64,000 nucleotides of DNA. It comes from Enemella dayhoffiae (GTDB lineage: Bacteria; Actinomycetota; Actinomycetes; Propionibacteriales; Propionibacteriaceae). The stretch spans positions 62,001-126,000 of the forward strand of contig NZ_NMVQ01000003.1 of assembly GCF_002250625.1 (NCBI RefSeq). The letters are read 5' to 3'. Position numbers and translations under genes: made by a program. Shown here one piece after another: positions 37,199 to 47,644 of the stretch (positions within the stretch are counted from its first letter, which is position 1; every line of letters starts with the position of its first letter). The notes under the pieces are model-generated. The model was given only the letters and a program-made list of their open reading frames with translations. It had not been told where the DNA came from and did no database searches.

Positions 37199-37996
37199 AT
37201 GATCAGCACTGAGACCCCTTCCCGCGCCCGCGCCGCCAAGCTCGACCAGGCCTGCGCCGACGCCGTCGAGTTGGCTCGCGAGGCCGCCCTGTCGGCGAGT
37301 GCGGTGACGCGGAGCGTCGGTGAGCACCTCGGCTGCGAGCCCGAGGGCGAGCGGGTCGCGACCCACTACTTCGGCTGCACCCACCCCGGCTATCGCGGCT
37401 GGCGCTGGGCGGTGACCGTCGCCCGGGCGTCCCGGGCGCGCAAGGTGACCGTCGACGAGGTCGTGCTGGTGCCGGGGCCCGACGCGCTGCTGGCCCCGGC
37501 GTGGGTGCCGTGGGCCGACCGGATCTCCAACGGTGATGTCGCCCCCGGCATCCTGATGCCGACCCCGGACAACGACCCGCGGCTCGAGCCGGGTTACACC
37601 GGGGGAGAGTCGGCCACCGACACCGATCCGGCCGAGGCGAGCCAGCTGCGGGCCGTGGTCGCCGAGCTCGGTCTGGGCCGCGAGCGGGTGCTCTCGGCGT
37701 ACGGTCGCGCCGAGGCCGCCGAGCGCTGGCTGGACGGGGACGGCGGACCCGACAACGAGATGACCCGGCAGGCCCCGGCGAACTGTGTCAGCTGCGGCTA
37801 CTTCCTGCGCCTGCAGGGCAGCCTGGGCGTGCTGTTCGGTGCCTGCGGCAATCAGTACGCCGCCTCCGACGGTCGCGTGGTGAGCATCGACCACGGCTGC
37901 GGCGCGCACTCCGACGTGACCGCGCCCGAGCGGGAGGGCGAGCTGCCGGAGCCGGTCTGGGAGACCATCGAGCGCGACGGCAACCTGTTCGACTGA
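37199..37996 (+). CDS. DUF3027 family protein
   Basis: The 265-residue product has the DUF3027 landmarks: THYFGCTHPGYRGWRWAVTVARA near residue 55, VLVPGPDALLAPAWVPWADRI near 95, and CVSCGYFLRLQGSLGVLFGACGN near 205. The Cys pairs (CVSCG and FGACGN with a later HGCGAH) could bind a metal. The family is nearly confined to actinobacteria and often lies by a cold-shock gene; its role is unknown. ATGs at 37190 and 37199 are both possible starts. Confidence 0.88.
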   Translation: MISTETPSRARAAKLDQACADAVELAREAALSASAVTRSVGEHLGCEPEGERVATHYFGCTHPGYRGWRWAVTVARASRARKVTVDEVVLVPGPDALLAPAWVPWADRISNGDVAPGILMPTPDNDPRLEPGYTGGESATDTDPAEASQLRAVVAELGLGRERVLSAYGRAEAAERWLDGDGGPDNEMTRQAPANCVSCGYFLRLQGSLGVLFGACGNQYAASDGRVVSIDHGCGAHSDVTAPEREGELPEPVWETIERDGNLFD

Positions 37997-38062
37997 CGGC
38001 GGTCGTGTCCGCCGGTCCACGCGTGGCGCGAGCGGAGGCGTACGCCCCATAGCCTTGGGTTC

Positions 38063-39565
38063 ATGGCATCCAGCACCACCGCAACCGGCTCGAATCGCTC
38101 CGGACTCGACCGCTGGTTCGAGATCAGCGCGCGCGGCTCCACCATCGCTCGGGAGGTCCGCGGCGGGCTGGTCACCTTCTTCACGATGGCGTACATCATC
38201 GCCCTCAACCCGCTGATCATCGGCACCCAGGCCGACGTCGACGGAAACCTGATCACCGGCGTCCCGAAGACCCCCGACGCGATCGGTGCCTCGATCGCGG
38301 CCGTCGCCGCCGCGACCGCGCTGATTGCCGGGGTGATGACCATCCTGATGGGGGTGATCGGGCGGTTCCCGCTCGGCGTCGCCACCGGACTGGGGCTGAA
38401 CGCGCTGCTCGCTTTCGGGCTGGTGCGCGGGATGACCTGGCCGCAGGCGATGGGGCTGGTGTTCTGGGAGGGGGTGCTGATCACCATCCTGGTGCTGACC
38501 GGTTTCCGGCAGGCCGTGTTCCGCGCGGTGCCGCGGTCGATGCGCATCGCGATCGCGGTCGGGATCGGGCTGTTCATCGCCTTCGTCGGCCTGTTCGACG
38601 CCGGCATCGTGCGCAAGCCGACGGGGTCGCCGCCGGTCGAATTCGGCATCAACGGCTCGCTGCTGGGCTGGCCGATGCTGGTGTTCGTGGTCGGGCTGGT
38701 GCTGGTGGCGGTGTTGTACGCCCGCAAGGTGCGCGGGGCGCTGCTGATCTCGATCCTGGCCACGACGGCGCTGGCGATCGTGCTGGAGGCGGTGCTGCAC
38801 ATCGGGTCGATGACCAACGCGGAGGGGAAGGTGGTCAATCCGACCGGCTGGATGCTGAACGTGCCGCAGGTGAAGGAACTGTTCGCGCCGCCCGACCTGT
38901 CCCTGCTGTTCAACATCGATCTGATCGGCGCGTTCACCACAGCAAAGGGGTTCGGCGGGGTGCTGGTGGTGCTGCTGACCATCTTCTCGCTGCTGCTCGC
39001 CGACTTCTTCGACACCATGGGCACGGTCGTCGCCGTTGGTGAGGAGGCGAAACTGATCGGGCCCGACGGCAACCCGCCGCACATCACCGGGATCCTGCTG
39101 ATCGACTCGCTCGGCGCGATGGTCGGCGGCCTGGGCTCGGTGTCGTCGAACACCTCCTACATCGAATCGGCCGCCGGCGTCGGCGAGGGGGCGCGGACCG
39201 GCCTGGCCTCGGTGGTCACCGGGGCGGCCTTCCTGCTGTCGGTGTTCCTCGCCCCGATCGTCAACCTGGTGCCCTCGGAGGCCGCGACACCGGTGCTGGT
39301 GTTCGTCGGTTTCCTGATGATGGCCCAGGTGGGCGGGGTCGAGTGGGACGACGTGGAGCAGGGCCTGCCGGCGTTCCTGACGCTGGCGCTGATGCCGTTC
39401 ACCTATTCGATCACCGTCGGCATCGGGGCCGGGTTCATCACCTTCGTGCTGCTCAAGCTGGCCCGCGGTCACGGCCGCAGCGTGCACCCGCTGATGTATG
39501 TGGTGGCGGTGCTGTTCGTCATCTACTTCGTGCAGGGGCTGATCCGGGCGCTCGTCGGCGGGTGA
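38063..39565 (+). CDS. NCS2-family purine permease (AzgA-like)
   Basis: The 500-residue protein has about 12-14 transmembrane segments. The signatures VTFFTMAYIIALNPLIIG in the first helix, GVATGLGLNALLAFGLV and ADFFDTMGTVVAVGEEA place it in the AzgA subgroup, which imports adenine, guanine or hypoxanthine with protons. It stands 66 bases after the DUF3027 gene, with its own start. Confidence 0.92.
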   Translation: MASSTTATGSNRSGLDRWFEISARGSTIAREVRGGLVTFFTMAYIIALNPLIIGTQADVDGNLITGVPKTPDAIGASIAAVAAATALIAGVMTILMGVIGRFPLGVATGLGLNALLAFGLVRGMTWPQAMGLVFWEGVLITILVLTGFRQAVFRAVPRSMRIAIAVGIGLFIAFVGLFDAGIVRKPTGSPPVEFGINGSLLGWPMLVFVVGLVLVAVLYARKVRGALLISILATTALAIVLEAVLHIGSMTNAEGKVVNPTGWMLNVPQVKELFAPPDLSLLFNIDLIGAFTTAKGFGGVLVVLLTIFSLLLADFFDTMGTVVAVGEEAKLIGPDGNPPHITGILLIDSLGAMVGGLGSVSSNTSYIESAAGVGEGARTGLASVVTGAAFLLSVFLAPIVNLVPSEAATPVLVFVGFLMMAQVGGVEWDDVEQGLPAFLTLALMPFTYSITVGIGAGFITFVLLKLARGHGRSVHPLMYVVAVLFVIYFVQGLIRALVGG

Positions 39566-39664
39566 CGGTTCGGTCTCGAAGGGTGGTCGGTGGGCCGCGG
39601 GCGGAGTTACGCTGATCCTGCGTGACCGGTACCAGAGGTGCCGGGTGACCCAGGGGGAGCAGAC

Positions 39665-40246
39665 GTGTCGGACCAGTGGCAGCCGCAGAACCAGTGGCAG
39701 AACTACAACCAGCAGGGTCAGGCCTCCGGCAGCAACAACCTGCCGGCGGTCCCGGACCAGCAGTATCCGTTCACGCAGTACAGCTATGACGACGCCGGCA
39801 GCACCCGTTACCCGGACCAGGGCTTCGGCGGACTGACCGCCCAGGCGTACCAGGGCTTCCAGGACCAGCAGGGCTTTCAGGACCAGCAGGGCTATGGACA
39901 ACAGGGGTACGCCCAGCAGGGCTACGGGAACCAGTCCTTCGGGAACCAGTACGCCCAACCGCAGCAGCCGCAGAACTCCGGCGCGACCGTGATGGTGCAG
40001 AACAACTACGGGCAGCAGAAGTCGGTGCCGGTGGCCGGGGTGCTGGCCTTCTTCTTCGGCCCGCTCGGCATGCTCTATTCGACCATCCTCGGTGCCGTGG
40101 TGATGTTCTTCGTCAACCTGGTGCTGATCTTCATCACCGGCGGACTCGGCCTCTTCCTCAGCATCCCCGCCGGCGTCGTCTGGGCGATCGTCGCCGCCCA
40201 GCAGACCAACGCTCGGCGTTCCTCCTCGGTCACCACCTATCGCTGA
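39665..40246 (+). CDS. Gln-rich membrane protein with prion-like N-terminus
   Basis: The 193-residue protein begins at a GTG. Residues 1-115 are rich in Gln, Asn, Tyr and Gly with imperfect repeats (GFQDQQ twice, then YGQQGYAQQGYGNQ), a prion-like composition. The C-terminal 75 residues hold two transmembrane helices joined by a short loop (VAGVLAFFFGPLGMLYSTILGAVVMFF, then LGLFLSIPAGVVWAIVAA), resembling a TM2-type domain. The function is unknown. The N-terminal part is probably cytoplasmic. Confidence 0.78.
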   Translation: MSDQWQPQNQWQNYNQQGQASGSNNLPAVPDQQYPFTQYSYDDAGSTRYPDQGFGGLTAQAYQGFQDQQGFQDQQGYGQQGYAQQGYGNQSFGNQYAQPQQPQNSGATVMVQNNYGQQKSVPVAGVLAFFFGPLGMLYSTILGAVVMFFVNLVLIFITGGLGLFLSIPAGVVWAIVAAQQTNARRSSSVTTYR

Positions 40247-40342
40247 GGCTTTTGCTCGCAAGCTCGCGCAGCCAACGTGCACAGCGTTCTCAGCGATGGA
40301 ACGCGCGGCATCAATGCCCGCCCACCTCGATAGGGTCGGGGC

Positions 40343-43300
40343 ATGTTCGCCAAAGTCCTGGTCGCCAACCGTGGTGAGATCGCCGTCCGCGCCTTCCGTG
40401 CCGCCGTTGAGCTCGGTGCCCGCACCGTCGCCGTCTTCCCCTACGAGGACCGCAACGCCGAGCACCGGATCAAGGCCGACGAGGCCTACCAGATCGGTGA
40501 GGAGGGGCACCCCGTCCGCGCCTACCTGGACATCGATGAGATCATCCGCGCGGCCCAGCAGGCCGGGGCCGACGCGATCTACCCCGGTTACGGCTTCCTG
40601 TCCGAGAACCCCGAACTGGCCGACGCCTGCGCGCGGAACGGGCTGACCTTCATCGGCCCGCCCGCCGAGGTGCTGCGGATGGCCGGCAACAAGGTGTCCG
40701 CGGTCGCCGCGGCCCGCAAGGCGGGCGTACCGACGCTGCAGTCCACCGCACCCGGTCGCGATGTCGACGAGCTCGTCGCCGGGGCCGAGGAGATCGGCTT
40801 CCCGGTCTTCGTCAAGGCCGTCGCCGGCGGCGGCGGTCGCGGCATGCGGCGGGTGGACCGCGCCGAGGAGCTGCGCGAGGCGCTCGGCGCCGCCATGCGC
40901 GAGGCCGAGGGCGCCTTCGGTGACCCCACCGTGTTCATCGAGCAGGCGGTGCAGCGCCCCCGCCACATCGAGGTGCAGATCCTCGCCGACACGACCGGTC
41001 ACGTGATGCACCTGTTCGAGCGCGACTGCTCGATCCAGCGCCGGCACCAGAAGGTGGTCGAGATCGCCCCGGCCCCGCACATCTCCGACGAGCTGCGCGA
41101 GAAGTTGTGCCGCGACGCGGTCAAGTTCGCCGAGTCGATCAACTACTCCTGCGCCGGCACGGTGGAGTTCCTGCTCGAGACCGAGGGGGAGCGGGCCGGG
41201 GAGCACGTGTTCATCGAGATGAACCCGCGCATCCAGGTGGAGCACACCGTCACCGAGGAGATCACCGACGTCGACCTGGTCCAGTCCCAGATGCGGATCG
41301 CCGCCGGCGAATCCCTCGCGGACCTGGGCCTGCGTCAGGAGGACCTGCAGATCCGCGGCGCCGCCCTGCAGTGCCGGATCACCACCGAGGACCCGGGCAA
41401 CGGGTTCCGCCCCGACGTCGGCATGATCACCACCTACCGCTCCGCCTCCGGCGCCGGCATCCGCCTCGACGGCGGCACCGTCGGCACCGGTGTCGAGATC
41501 AGCCCGCACTTCGACTCGCTGCTGGTCAAGCTCACCGCCCGCGGGCGCACCTTCGAGCTGGCCACCGCCCGCGCCCGCCGCGCGCTCGCCGAGTTCCGGG
41601 TACGCGGAGTCACCACCAACGTGCCCTTCCTGCAGGCCGTGCTCGCCGACCCCGACTTCGTCGCCGGCAACCTGTCCACCGGGTTCATCGACGAGCGCCC
41701 GCAACTGCTCACCATGCGGGTCCCCGCCGACCGCGGCACCCGAGTGCTCAACTGGCTCGCCGATGTCACCGTCAACAAGCCGCACGGCGACCGGCCGATC
41801 GAGATCGACCCCGCCAGCAAGCTCCCCACCATCGACCTGAACACCCCGACCCCCGCGGGCTCCCGGCAGCGGCTCGACCAGCTCGGCCCCGACGGCTTCG
41901 CCCGGGCCCTGCGCGAGGCCGGCCACACCGAGGTCACCGACACCACCTTCCGCGACGCCCACCAGTCGCTGCTCGCCACCCGGATGCGCACCCAGGACCT
42001 CATCGAGGCGGCACCCGTGCTGGCCCGCATGCTGCCCGGCACCTTCTCGATGGAGTGCTGGGGTGGAGCCACCTATGACGTCGCCCTGCGGTTCCTCGCC
42101 GAGGACCCGTGGGAGCGGCTCGGCAAACTGCGCGAGGCGATGCCCGGGCAGTGCCTGCAGATGCTGCTGCGCGGCCGCAACACCGTCGGCTACACCCCTT
42201 ATCCGACCAAGGTCACCCAGGCGTTCGTCGAGGAGGCCGACGCCGTCGGGGTGGACATCTTCCGCATCTTCGACGCCCTCAACGACGTGGACCAGATGCG
42301 CCCGGCGATCGAGGCCGTGCGCGAGACCAACCGCTCCATCGCCGAGGTCGCGCTGTGCTACACCTCCGACCTGACCAACCCCGAGGAGAAGATCTACACC
42401 CTCGACTACTACCTGCGGATGGCCGAGCAGGTCGTCGAGGCCGGCGCGCACATCATCGCGATCAAGGACATGGCCGGGCTGCTCCGCCCCCCGGCCGCCC
42501 GCACCCTGGTCACCGCCCTGCGCGAGCGCTTCGACCAGCCCGTGCACCTGCACACCCACGACACCGCCGGCGGCCAGCTGGCCACGCTGATGGCGGCCAT
42601 CGACGCCGGCGTGGACGCCGTCGACGTCGCCTCCGCGGCCATGGGCGGCACCACCTCCCAGGTGCCGGCCTCGGCCCTGGTCGCCGCCCTCGAACACACC
42701 GAGCGCGCCACCCGACTCACCATCCCGGACAACCCGGCGTACGCCGGCAACGACCTGCGCGCGGTGATGGACCTGGAGCCCTACTTCGAGGCCGTGCGCA
42801 AGGCGTACGCCCCGTTCGAGTCCGGTCTGCCCAGCCCGACCGGACGCGTCTACGACCACGAGATCCCCGGCGGCCAGCTGTCCAACCTGCGTCAGCAGGC
42901 GATCGCGCTGGGGCTGGGGGAGAAGTTCGAGCAGATCGAGGTGATGTACGCCGCAGCGGACAAGATCCTGGGCCGCCCGACCAAGGTCACCCCCTCCTCC
43001 AAGGTGGTCGGCGACCTCGCCCTGCACCTGGTCGCCGTCGACGCCGACCCGGCCGACTTCGAGGAGAACCCGGACAGGTACGACATCCCCGACTCGGTGA
43101 TCGGCTTCCTCGGCGGCGAGCTGGGTGACCCGGCCGGCGGCTGGCCCGAGCCGTTCCGCGGCAAGGCGCTCGGCTCGCGCAAGGTGCCCAAGCGCGAGGA
43201 GGAGGTCCCCGCCGACGACCTGCCGAAGCTGGAACAGCCCGGCCGGGTCCGCCAGCAGACGCTGAACCGGTTGCTGTTCCCCGGCCCGACCAAGGACTTC

Positions 43301-43780
43301 GAGGGCAACCGCGACGCCTACGGCGACCTGTCCACCGTGCCCACCCTGGAATACCTCTATGGCCTGCAGCCCGAGGTCGAGCACCACGTCCGGCTGGAGA
43401 AGGGGGTCAACCTGATCGTCTCGCTGTCCTCGATCGGCGAGGCCGACAACAAGGGCCTGCGCACGGTGATGACCACCCTGAACGGGCAGCTCCGTCCGGT
43501 CCGGGTGCGCGACCGCTCGATCAAGGTGGACGCGGTGCAGGCCGAGCGGGCCGACACCAGCAGGCCGGGTCAGGTCGCGGCCCCGTTCGCCGGCACCGTG
43601 CATGCGGTGGTCGAGGAGGGCCAGCAGGTCGCCGCCGGCGACACCGTCGCGACCATCGAGGCGATGAAGATGGAGGCCTCGATCACCACGCCGGTTGCCG
43701 GCACCGTGGAGCGGATCGCGCTGCGCGGGGTGCAGCAGGTCGAGGGTGGAGACCTGGTGCTGGTGATCGATCCCGAGTGA
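40343..43780 (+). CDS. pyc: Pyruvate carboxylase
   Basis: The 1145-residue single-chain enzyme has all domains in order: biotin carboxylase (about 1-455, starting KVLVANRGEIAVRAFRA with KAVAGGGGRGMR as the ATP loop), carboxyltransferase (about 535-810, with TTFRDAHQSLLATRMRT and HTHDTAGGQ metal ligands) and a C-terminal biotinyl domain with EAMKME near 1106. It carboxylates pyruvate to oxaloacetate using ATP and bicarbonate, replenishing the TCA cycle. In propionic-acid bacteria and relatives this supports the methylmalonyl-CoA route. It is monocistronic. Confidence 0.98.
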   Translation: MFAKVLVANRGEIAVRAFRAAVELGARTVAVFPYEDRNAEHRIKADEAYQIGEEGHPVRAYLDIDEIIRAAQQAGADAIYPGYGFLSENPELADACARNGLTFIGPPAEVLRMAGNKVSAVAAARKAGVPTLQSTAPGRDVDELVAGAEEIGFPVFVKAVAGGGGRGMRRVDRAEELREALGAAMREAEGAFGDPTVFIEQAVQRPRHIEVQILADTTGHVMHLFERDCSIQRRHQKVVEIAPAPHISDELREKLCRDAVKFAESINYSCAGTVEFLLETEGERAGEHVFIEMNPRIQVEHTVTEEITDVDLVQSQMRIAAGESLADLGLRQEDLQIRGAALQCRITTEDPGNGFRPDVGMITTYRSASGAGIRLDGGTVGTGVEISPHFDSLLVKLTARGRTFELATARARRALAEFRVRGVTTNVPFLQAVLADPDFVAGNLSTGFIDERPQLLTMRVPADRGTRVLNWLADVTVNKPHGDRPIEIDPASKLPTIDLNTPTPAGSRQRLDQLGPDGFARALREAGHTEVTDTTFRDAHQSLLATRMRTQDLIEAAPVLARMLPGTFSMECWGGATYDVALRFLAEDPWERLGKLREAMPGQCLQMLLRGRNTVGYTPYPTKVTQAFVEEADAVGVDIFRIFDALNDVDQMRPAIEAVRETNRSIAEVALCYTSDLTNPEEKIYTLDYYLRMAEQVVEAGAHIIAIKDMAGLLRPPAARTLVTALRERFDQPVHLHTHDTAGGQLATLMAAIDAGVDAVDVASAAMGGTTSQVPASALVAALEHTERATRLTIPDNPAYAGNDLRAVMDLEPYFEAVRKAYAPFESGLPSPTGRVYDHEIPGGQLSNLRQQAIALGLGEKFEQIEVMYAAADKILGRPTKVTPSSKVVGDLALHLVAVDADPADFEENPDRYDIPDSVIGFLGGELGDPAGGWPEPFRGKALGSRKVPKREEEVPADDLPKLEQPGRVRQQTLNRLLFPGPTKDFEGNRDAYGDLSTVPTLEYLYGLQPEVEHHVRLEKGVNLIVSLSSIGEADNKGLRTVMTTLNGQLRPVRVRDRSIKVDAVQAERADTSRPGQVAAPFAGTVHAVVEEGQQVAAGDTVATIEAMKMEASITTPVAGTVERIALRGVQQVEGGDLVLVIDPE

Positions 43781-43798
43781 GCCGCCGGCCGCGACCGC

Positions 43799-44266
43799 TC
43801 AGCCGAGCGCGGCGGCGACCTCGGCCACCTTGTCCGGCTTCGTGCCCAGGCCCAGGCGTACGGTGTCCCCGTCGCGCGCGGGCCGCAGCTCCGGGTGGGC
43901 CGCGAAGAAGGCGGCGGGGTGGCGCGGGGTGAGTACCAGCTCACCCTCGGACACCGCGGTGGACGCCAGCTCGCCGGCCGGGATGCGGGTCCGCACCCTC
44001 GTGTACCGCAACAGCTCCAGCCCCTCGGAGCCGGTCCTGAGCTGCCTGATCCGGTGTGGCGGCCCGGTGGTGAGCGCCACCGCGACGGCGGCCAGCACCA
44101 TCAGCACCGTGCCGATCGTCCCCACGTCACGCCGCTGGGTGAAGATGATCCACGCCCCGGCGGCCGCGGCGACCAGCAGCAGCGCGAGCAGGAACAGGAT
44201 CCGGTTGAAGCTGGCCAGGTCGATCGTGCGGGTGGGAGCAGACCCGGATTCTGCGGCATCGTTCAC
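43799..44266 (-). CDS. Small membrane protein with PH-like domain
   Basis: The 155-residue product has two transmembrane helices (ILFLLALLLVAAAAGAWIIF and TVLMVLAAVAVALTT) and a C-terminal soluble segment with strands (LELLRYTRVRTRIPAGELA, GELVLTPRHP, DTVRLGLG) resembling bacterial PH domains. The GTG at 44266 was chosen because it places the first helix near the N-terminus; the open frame continues upstream. The function is unknown. It is convergent with pyc, 18 bases away. Confidence 0.65.
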   Translation of the reverse strand: MNDAAESGSAPTRTIDLASFNRILFLLALLLVAAAAGAWIIFTQRRDVGTIGTVLMVLAAVAVALTTGPPHRIRQLRTGSEGLELLRYTRVRTRIPAGELASTAVSEGELVLTPRHPAAFFAAHPELRPARDGDTVRLGLGTKPDKVAEVAAALG

Positions 44267-44305
44267 GGGCCACAGGCTAGTGGACCGACGAACTACCCTG
44301 TCGGA

Positions 44306-44404
44306 GTGAATCCTCGATCGCGGCGTTGGGTGGTGTCCGGGGTGCTGCTGGCGTTGTTGCTGCTGGTGCTCCTGGGGGCGGTGTTCGAGCTGTGGCGACC
44401 CTGA
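44306..44404 (+). CDS. Possible 32-residue membrane peptide
   Basis: A short frame from a GTG encodes VNPRSRRWVVSGVLLALL and a further 14 residues: a positively charged start and one helix. GGAG overlaps the start, so the ribosome site is poor. It lies in the gap between divergent genes. It may be a small membrane protein or chance. Confidence 0.3.
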   Translation: MNPRSRRWVVSGVLLALLLLVLLGAVFELWRP

Positions 44405-44504
44405 GGTGGGGTGTGGCGATTCCCGGTCCCGGCAACCGCCTGGGCGTACTCTTCGGTTGTGCCGCCGCCCGGTGGTGCCGCAGCCGCCGAGCAGAGAGCA
44501 GTCG

Positions 44505-45743
44505 ATGACCAGGATCCGGCCCCGTCTGGGCGTGGCCGCGGCCGCTCTGGCCGTCCCCTCGCTGCTCCTGGCACCGCTGGCGTACGCCTCCCCCTCGCCG
44601 GACCCGAACGCGGCGAACCCCGCCTTCACGATCACCGATCCGCGGATCACCGAGTCCTCCGGGTTGACTCGCGACACGGGCAACAACGTCTATTGGACCG
44701 TGAACGACTCCGGCGACAAGGGCATCGTGTACGCCCTGGGGCCCGACGGGAAGCTGCGCGGCACCCTCGAGTACGCCGCCAGGCCGGTCGACGTCGAGGC
44801 CGTGCTGATGGTGGGCAATCGCCTCTATGTCGGCGACATCGGCGACAACCAGCGCAAGCGGCCCAAGATCGTCGTCTACTACTTCGACAACCCGGCACCC
44901 AACGACAACCGCGGCGGCACCTTCCGGGCCTACGACTTCGTCTATCCCGACGGCCCGCACGACGCCGAGGCGATGCTGGTGGACAAGCAGGGCCGGTTGC
45001 TGTTCGTCACCAAGGAGGGTGAGGGCGACATCTATGCCGCGCCTCGCCAGTTGCGTTCCGATGCGCCCAACGTGCTGACCCGGGTCGCCCAGGGACCCTC
45101 CTTCGTCACCGACGGTGCGGTGCTGCCCGACGGACGGCTGGTGCTGCGCAGCTATGTCGCGGTCGAGGTGCTCAGCCCCGACATCTTCAGCACCGTGGGC
45201 CGGGCGCCGCTGCCGTTCCAGCCGCAGGGCGAGTCGATCGCGGTGAGCCTCGACGGGAAGTCGTTGCTGGCCGGCTCCGAGGGCCCCAATTCGGTCGTGC
45301 TGCAGGTGCCCATCCCCAGCGAACTGCAGGTGGCCCCGACCCCCGCGGCCTCGCCGCCGCCGTCCCCGGCCACGAGTCCCGCCCCGACGCCGGCCGCCGA
45401 GCCGGTCGAGGCCCCGAACCAGACCAACCGCACCGGCACCCTGATCGCGCTGCTGCTGGCCCTGCTGGTTTCGCTGGGCGCAGCGGCGGTCGTGTTCTTC
45501 CGCGGTCGGGGCCCGGCCAGGGCCGCGGCGGTCGGCGGGCGGAAGCGCACGGCCGAGGAATCGGAGAACTCTGCCGATCACGGCGGGCTGCCCGCACGCC
45601 GGGCGGCCGACCCGAGCAGCCCCGAGCCTGCGCCCGCCACCCCGGTACGTCCAGAACGCGGCAAACCGGACCTGGGACGTCCGCTCGAGGACGACGAGCC
45701 GACGATGATCCGGCACCTGCACGACGACGAACGCCGCGGCTGA
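44505..45743 (+). CDS. Exported beta-propeller-like protein with C-terminal anchor
   Basis: The 412-residue protein has a signal peptide (RLGVAAAALAVPSLLLAPLAYA), then about 245 residues of repeated strands resembling a beta-propeller (DPRITESSGLTRDTGNNVYWTVNDSG, VDVEAVLMVGNRLYVGDIGDN, DAEAMLVDKQGRLLFVTKE). A Pro/Ala linker, one transmembrane helix (LIALLLALLVSLGAAAVVFF) and a charged cytoplasmic tail follow. It is displayed outside the membrane. A binding or esterase-like role is possible, but no catalytic residues are evident. Confidence 0.75.
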   Translation: MTRIRPRLGVAAAALAVPSLLLAPLAYASPSPDPNAANPAFTITDPRITESSGLTRDTGNNVYWTVNDSGDKGIVYALGPDGKLRGTLEYAARPVDVEAVLMVGNRLYVGDIGDNQRKRPKIVVYYFDNPAPNDNRGGTFRAYDFVYPDGPHDAEAMLVDKQGRLLFVTKEGEGDIYAAPRQLRSDAPNVLTRVAQGPSFVTDGAVLPDGRLVLRSYVAVEVLSPDIFSTVGRAPLPFQPQGESIAVSLDGKSLLAGSEGPNSVVLQVPIPSELQVAPTPAASPPPSPATSPAPTPAAEPVEAPNQTNRTGTLIALLLALLVSLGAAAVVFFRGRGPARAAAVGGRKRTAEESENSADHGGLPARRAADPSSPEPAPATPVRPERGKPDLGRPLEDDEPTMIRHLHDDERRG

Positions 45744-45779
45744 GCTCGGCTGACGCGCCGCTGGTCGCCGGAGGCAACC

Positions 45780-46910
<1,131 letters not shown>

Positions 46911-46932
46911 TCATGCAGGGCACAGTGGGGCC

Positions 46933-47598
46933 ATGAACCGAGACGAGGAACCCGACCTGGCGGCAATCCGCACCGATTACGACTCGGTGCGGCTGCTCGA
47001 GGCCGACGCCGGGGACGACCCGATGACCCTGTTCCAGCGCTGGCTGCGCGACGCCCTGATGGCCGCCGAGCGCGGCCAGGTCCAGGAGCCGACGGCGATG
47101 ACGGTGGCGACGGTACGCCCCGACGGTCGCCCCAGCGCCCGGGTGGTGCTGCTCAAGGACGTCGACGAGCGCGGCTTCACGTTCTATACCAACCGGCACT
47201 CCGACAAGGGCGCGCAGCTCGCGGCCAACCCGGTCGCCGCCGCGACGCTCTGGTGGCCGGCGCTCTATCGCCAGATCCGGGTCGAGGGGAGTGTCGAACA
47301 GGTCGCCGATGCCGACTCCGACGCCTACTTCGCGGTCCGCCCGCACGGCTCGCAGGTGGCCGCCGCGATGTCGCAGCAGTCCCGGCCGATCGACTCCGCC
47401 GAGGCACTGGCCGAGACGTACGCCCGCGCCGAGACCGAGCTGGCCGGCGCCGAGGTGCCGCGCCCGGCGCACTGGGGCGGCTATCGGATCGTGCCGGACT
47501 CGTTCGAGTTCTGGCAGGGCCGGCCGAGCCGGCTGCACGACCGGCTCCGGTACGCCCGGCAGGCGGCCGGCTGGTCCCGCACCCGCCTGCAACCCTGA
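46933..47598 (+). CDS. pdxH: Pyridoxamine 5'-phosphate oxidase
   Basis: The 221-residue protein has the PNPOx fold signatures: MTVATVRPDGRPSARVVLLKDVDERGFTFYTN (FMN binding) near residue 55, NPVAAATLWWPALYRQIRVEG, and the C-terminal PAHWGGYRIVPDSFEFWQGRPSRLHDRL. It oxidises pyridoxine or pyridoxamine phosphate to PLP with FMN and oxygen. It is divergent from serC. Confidence 0.97.
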   Translation: MNRDEEPDLAAIRTDYDSVRLLEADAGDDPMTLFQRWLRDALMAAERGQVQEPTAMTVATVRPDGRPSARVVLLKDVDERGFTFYTNRHSDKGAQLAANPVAAATLWWPALYRQIRVEGSVEQVADADSDAYFAVRPHGSQVAAAMSQQSRPIDSAEALAETYARAETELAGAEVPRPAHWGGYRIVPDSFEFWQGRPSRLHDRLRYARQAAGWSRTRLQP

Positions 47599-47644
47599 CC
47601 CCGCTAGGTTGGGGTCGAGCCGTGACCCAGAGACGAGGAGCGCC

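Noticed and set aside
37058-43603. A 2181-codon open frame antisense to the cold-shock, DUF3027, permease and pyc genes
   Set aside because: It is a by-product of high third-position G+C in the opposite strand; the plus-strand genes have clear families and the antisense translation is low-complexity and matches nothing.
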